Positions 6,322 through 10,333 of a DNA stretch of 10,333 bases are shown here, one piece after another. The first letter of the stretch is position 1; each line of letters opens with the position of its first letter. Below the pieces are notes generated by a model. It was not told where the DNA came from. It saw only the letters and a list, made by a program, of their open reading frames with translations, and ran no database searches. This DNA comes from an uncultured Bacillota bacterium (lineage in GTDB: Bacteria; Bacillota; Clostridia; Caldicoprobacterales; UBA3941), in NCBI GenBank assembly GCA_937960725.1, contig CALGOY010000182.1, positions 1 through 10,333 on the forward strand. The letters run 5' to 3'. The translations under genes and the position numbers were made by a program.

Positions 6322-7281
6322 ATGACGAAAAACATAAAAAGGCACATCCTACTATTATTTATATTTATCCTGATATCTAGCTGTATAGTAGGCTGCAGTA
6401 AAATATGTACACACTCTCAGGAGAAATCAAACGAAGAATCCCAAAATGAAAAAAAAGCTCCTCCTAAAATATTAATTTCTATAGAAGAAGATACAAATAT
6501 GATAATAGAACAGATTCAGCAAGTAAAAGACCAAAGGGCAAATATGGAGCGGCAGCAGCAAATTGAGAAAATGCAAGGAACAAAAGAAAAAAAGGAGCAG
6601 CAAGAAAAAGAACAGCAAGGGGAAAAGCAAAAACAGGAGGAAAGCAATCAACAAGAAAGTGAAGGCTCAGGAAAAGAACAAGAAAAGCAGGGAGAACAAA
6701 CATCTGGCGATGAACAACAAAAGCAAGGAGAAGAACAAAGTCAACAACAAAAAAAAGGAGACCAGCAGCCACCAAAAGTGGACTGGTCCTCCGTTGAAAA
6801 GACCATAGAAAAACTTCATACAAGCTGGAATAACTACGAGGTACAGGCACAAAAAGATGGCGCCTCTCAAAATCTTCGGGAAAATTACGAACTGCAGCTG
6901 GATACATTGACCAACTGGGTTATGTCCCATAACGAAGACGAAACTCTTAAGGCAGCCAATGAGCTATACCAATACTACTCTAAGTTCTATAATCTGTACA
7001 AGCACCAAGCTCCCCCTGATATTAAAGATATAACGTATAATGTTCGCTGGATTATCATCTATGCCCAGGAAGGCAATTGGGATGAAAGCGACGAAAGGCT
7101 GCAAAATATATCAAAGTCATGGGAGATAGCTAAATCAAGGATGGAAAAGCCAGACAAAGAGCTTAATCAAAAGATCGACGCTGCTATAGAAGACTTTGCG
7201 AGAGTGACCCGCGAACAAAATTACATGCTGGTTAAATTAAAAGGTAATGTACTACTTAAAAATCTAGAGCAAATCAAATAG
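6322..7281 (+). CDS. Putative lipoprotein with Q/E/K-rich linker and helical C-terminal domain, function unknown
   Basis: I do not recognise this 319-residue protein. It starts with a basic stretch and hydrophobic segment (residues 1-24) ending in IVGC, a lipobox with Cys25 as the likely lipid-modified residue, so it should be anchored on the outer face of the membrane. Residues 77-149 are almost entirely Gln, Glu, Lys, Gly and Ser, a flexible, strongly hydrophilic linker. Residues 150-319 are rich in Trp, Tyr and helical heptad-like patterns (WSSVEKTIEKLHTSW; LTNWVMSHNEDETLKAANELYQYY; VRWIIIYAQEGNWDESDERL), probably a helical bundle. Similar helical lipoproteins without known role occur in Clostridia. 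The ATG at 6322 is chosen because AGGTGAG (6311-6317) is well placed before it; a GTG at 6313 would lie inside that site. It is divergent from the Lon-like gene and ends 2 bases from the glpK stop. Confidence 0.75.
   Translation: MTKNIKRHILLLFIFILISSCIVGCSKICTHSQEKSNEESQNEKKAPPKILISIEEDTNMIIEQIQQVKDQRANMERQQQIEKMQGTKEKKEQQEKEQQGEKQKQEESNQQESEGSGKEQEKQGEQTSGDEQQKQGEEQSQQQKKGDQQPPKVDWSSVEKTIEKLHTSWNNYEVQAQKDGASQNLRENYELQLDTLTNWVMSHNEDETLKAANELYQYYSKFYNLYKHQAPPDIKDITYNVRWIIIYAQEGNWDESDERLQNISKSWEIAKSRMEKPDKELNQKIDAAIEDFARVTREQNYMLVKLKGNVLLKNLEQIK
6541..6770 (+). repeat. Polypurine low-complexity tract encoding the Q/E/K linker
   Basis: The plus strand is overwhelmingly A and G here, mostly CAA/CAG, GAA/GAG and AAA/AAG codons in irregular order. 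There is no exact tandem unit, but such tracts often change length by slippage or recombination. Confidence 0.6.
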
Positions 7282-7283
7282 CT

Positions 7284-7286
<3 letters not shown>
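7258..7286 (-). terminator. Probable intrinsic terminator of glpK, containing both stop codons
   Basis: On the minus strand TAGAGC (7286-7281) pairs with GCTCTA (7270-7265) across a 10-base loop, followed after two bases by TTTTT (7262-7258). The stem is short (6 bp). The first arm starts with the glpK stop TAG, and the lipoprotein stop TAG at 7279-7281 also falls inside the structure. The U-run exists only in the glpK direction. Confidence 0.5.
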
Positions 7287-8780
<1,494 letters not shown>

Positions 8781-8811
8781 CTAATACCATTCCCCTTCCC
8801 CCTATGTTTTT

Positions 8812-9378
8812 CTATGCTAAACTCCACAATGCTTTTTTACTGGTAGAAACAGCTAAGGCACCAGCCTTTAGTGCTTGAATAACCCCCGCCTTATCGGTGA
8901 TCATCCCACCGGCAATTATGGGTTGCTTTATCTCCTTTTTCAAATCAGAAATAGCTCTAGGGGCGATGCCAGGCATCACCTCCACGAAGTCTGGCTGGTA
9001 GTTTTGCACCATTTTTATTCCACTCTCAAACGAAAGTGAATCAATAAGAAATATTCGTTGCACCGTTATTAATCCGATGTCCTTTCCATGTTTAAGTAAG
9101 TTGCTGCGGGTAGATAGTATCCCGTCCGGTTTGATGCGTTTTTCTACATATTCCACAGCAGCAAGATCTTTTCCTAGTCCTTCGATTAAGTCTACATGGA
9201 TAAATACCTTTTTTCCCAAATCTTTTAATCGCTTGACCCTATCCTCAATTTCTAATATATTGCCAGATAGTAGAAATAATACCTCTACAGGCAATTGTTC
9301 AATATGTTCTGGCAATTCTATATGCGGTAGAGCGGCGATAATAGGATTACATTCTAGACATTCTATTATCGATTTCAT
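8812..9378 (-). CDS. glpP: Glycerol uptake operon antiterminator regulatory protein
   Basis: GlpP is an RNA-binding regulator that, with glycerol-3-phosphate bound, prevents early termination in leaders of glycerol genes in Bacillus subtilis and stabilises mRNA. This protein has 188 residues, the usual length, and covers the whole single-domain family: an N-terminal NPIIAAL stretch, FLLSGNILEIEDRVKRLKDLGKKVFIH with VDLIEGLG, the middle DGILSTRSNLLKHGK, then DFVEVMPGIAPRAI and QPIIAGGMI with the C-terminal ALKAGALAVSTS, reminiscent of a TIM-barrel phosphate site. The ATG at 9378 is preceded by GGAGA at 10 bases. It is the first gene of a glpP-glpK unit. The gap to glpK is too short for a terminator/antiterminator pair, so any GlpP target must lie upstream of glpP or at distant operons. 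Confidence 0.95.
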   Translation of the reverse strand: MKSIIECLECNPIIAALPHIELPEHIEQLPVEVLFLLSGNILEIEDRVKRLKDLGKKVFIHVDLIEGLGKDLAAVEYVEKRIKPDGILSTRSNLLKHGKDIGLITVQRIFLIDSLSFESGIKMVQNYQPDFVEVMPGIAPRAISDLKKEIKQPIIAGGMITDKAGVIQALKAGALAVSTSKKALWSLA

Positions 9379-9435
9379 GTATGCATCATCTCCATCACGA
9401 AACAGTGCCTGATGTGTTTCTATACCACTATTGCA

Positions 9436-9465
9436 ATTATAGCACGACCACGATTAGGGAGTCAA
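9436..9465 (-). promoter_or_regulatory. Strong vegetative promoter of the glpP-glpK operon
   Basis: The minus strand reads TTGACT (9465-9460), an 18-base spacer and TATAAT (9441-9436) preceded by TGC, giving an extended -10. Transcription should start near 9429, leaving a leader of about 50 bases with no terminator-like hairpin plus U-run. No clear catabolite-response element is visible. Confidence 0.75.
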
Positions 9466-9591
9466 AAAATAATTTACAAAAAAAAAGATCTGATAAATTT
9501 CGGTTCATTTTAAAATCAAATACAGTAGGTAAAAAAAGAAAAACCATAGTGGGGAAATCATGTATGAGGAATGATTAAAGCTTTGGAGCAT

Positions 9592-9619
9592 AAAAATAAT
9601 CCCCATGATAGGGGATTAT
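9592..9619 (-). terminator. Intrinsic terminator of the serpin gene
   Basis: On the minus strand ATAATCCCC (9619-9611) pairs perfectly with GGGGATTAT (9604-9596) around a 6-base loop and runs into a T-rich end (TTTTA). It starts 6 bases after the serpin stop codon. Confidence 0.85.
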
Positions 9620-9624
9620 GACAT

Positions 9625-10333
9625 TTACTGGGTTGGATTCTCCATAATTCCCAGAAAGAGCGGGGCTTCAGTTGTTGTATCCACTATACCGTATACGAAG
9701 GGCCGATCAAATACGATGTGAATATCTTGGCCTACAGGCATAGAGGTCAAAGTCACTTCTATGGAAGTCACAGCAGAGGCCTCTGTTCCAAGTTCATCAA
9801 CCTTACAGTATGTCTTATGCAATATTTCGCTTATATAAAGGTTTTTCTCACGTTCAGCATTCATCCGCGAAAAATCAGCTTTAGATGAATCAAAGGCTAT
9901 ACCCATACCTAACTTAGTCAATTCATCTTTTAGACTATCTTCAAAGCTGGTTTCAAATTTGGGGAGAGAAAGACTTATATAACCTTCTTCTTTGGACAGC
10001 AAATAATTCCTAATTTCTTTTCCATCCAGCTCTTTTATAAAGGCTCTTACATCTTTACCTTCCTTAGGAAGTAGAGCAAAAAAACTAAATTGTCCATCAT
10101 CATAAGGGAGGATTACGCCTTTTGCACCGTTTTTATCGATATATTGCATATGACCACTGCGATTCATAAACTTAGCCACTACATCCCCTTTGGGAGTATG
10201 AAATTGCATTTCCCTGGTGTTTGCAGCATCAAAAGGTACTTGCCAATCCGACTTAAAATATACTGCATTTATTAGGTACATAACTACATCCGGTTGAATT
10301 TTATCTACGATCTTGTCAATGGTGCCCTTAGTC
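9625..10333 (-). CDS. Serpin (serine protease inhibitor), C-terminal 235 residues (partial)
   Basis: The frame is open to the right edge, so roughly the first 150-170 residues are missing, including any signal peptide. The visible part starts TKGTIDKIVDKIQPDVVMYLINAVYFK written here in two family blocks, TKGTIDKIVDKI and MYLINAVYFKSDW, both typical serpin signatures. It continues with GVILPYDDGQFSFFALLP and ISLSLPKFET, then the reactive-centre hinge ELGTEASAVTS, and ends with DRPFVYGIVDTTTEAPLFLGIMENP, the conserved C-terminal strand. Counting from the hinge Glu as P17 gives Thr-Ser as P1-P1', but the loop is longer on the C-terminal side, so the scissile bond could be shifted by one or two residues. 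The small hinge residues (Thr, Ala, Ser, Ala) indicate a working inhibitor. Its target protease and location are unknown. A clear terminator follows the stop. Confidence 0.93.
   Translation of the reverse strand, partial: TKGTIDKIVDKIQPDVVMYLINAVYFKSDWQVPFDAANTREMQFHTPKGDVVAKFMNRSGHMQYIDKNGAKGVILPYDDGQFSFFALLPKEGKDVRAFIKELDGKEIRNYLLSKEEGYISLSLPKFETSFEDSLKDELTKLGMGIAFDSSKADFSRMNAEREKNLYISEILHKTYCKVDELGTEASAVTSIEVTLTSMPVGQDIHIVFDRPFVYGIVDTTTEAPLFLGIMENPTQ

Noticed and set aside
6472..6930. Minus-strand frames rich in Leu and Phe opposite the lipoprotein linker
   Set aside because: They arise from reading the polypurine tract on the other strand (poly-CTT/TTC). They resemble membrane proteins only through composition.
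9379..9429. GlpP antitermination element or attenuator in the glpP leader
   Set aside because: Only a weak 5-bp CATCA/TGATG pairing is possible and there is no U-run after it.
9560..9574. ATG with a GGGG sequence upstream at 9551-9554, followed by only three more codons
   Set aside because: A four-codon frame with no downstream continuation; no evidence for a leader peptide or gene remnant.
9381..9578. Plus-strand frame of 65 codons upstream of glpP
   Set aside because: It crosses the glpP promoter on the opposite strand, has no ribosome site and its translation has no recognisable pattern.

Overview
The window looks like a chromosomal stretch from a low-GC Gram-positive anaerobe of the class Clostridia. 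The evidence is the AT-rich intergenic DNA, the purine-rich Shine-Dalgarno sequences (GGGG/GGAG types), and a gene set of GlpP antiterminator, TGS-type nucleoside kinase, LonB-like S16 protease and ECF S-component. The genus cannot be told from the sequence. A bacterial serpin is common in some thermophilic Clostridia, but that is only a hint. I see no mobile element, CRISPR array, rRNA or tRNA gene, and no gap over 300 bases without a gene.

Layout, left to right. (1) 1-772 (-): N-terminal 257 residues of a TGS/ThrRS-like nucleoside (uridine) kinase, cut by the left edge. (2) 860-3072 (-): a probable two-gene unit, a MocR-type GntR/aminotransferase regulator followed by a cytoplasmic glycerophosphodiester phosphodiesterase. 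(3) 3190-3720 (+): an ECF-transporter S-component, divergent from the MocR gene. A perfect 24-bp palindrome lies between the two. (4) 3704-6130 (-): a large LonB-like AAA+/Ser-Lys protease whose 3' end overlaps the S-component gene by 17 bp. (5) 6322-7281 (+): a lipoprotein with a long Q/E/K-rich linker and a helical C-terminal domain of unknown function, divergent from the protease. (6) 7284-9378 (-): a glpP-glpK operon behind a strong consensus-like promoter. Its probable terminator hairpin contains the stop codons of both glpK and the lipoprotein gene. (7) 9625-10333 (-): the C-terminal 235 residues of a serpin, cut by the right edge and followed by a clear intrinsic terminator. The stretch 9466-9591, between that terminator and the glpP promoter, holds nothing I recognise.

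How the parts may work together. GlpP and GlpK form a glycerol-use module: glycerol is phosphorylated and glycerol-3-phosphate would activate GlpP. The GDPD enzyme can also supply glycerol-3-phosphate, but it sits in the MocR unit rather than with glpPK. The MocR/S-component pair resembles a vitamin-uptake switch. MocR proteins carry a PLP-binding domain and the palindrome overlaps putative promoters on both strands, so control of a vitamin (possibly B6) transporter is a reasonable hypothesis, not a demonstrated one. The other genes look like housekeeping or accessory single units. I see no clear new multi-gene system. The most notable points are the MocR operator arrangement, a GlpK lacking the HPr-phosphorylated histidine, the degenerate Walker B of the Lon-like ATPase, the serpin, and the tight tail-to-tail gene ends.
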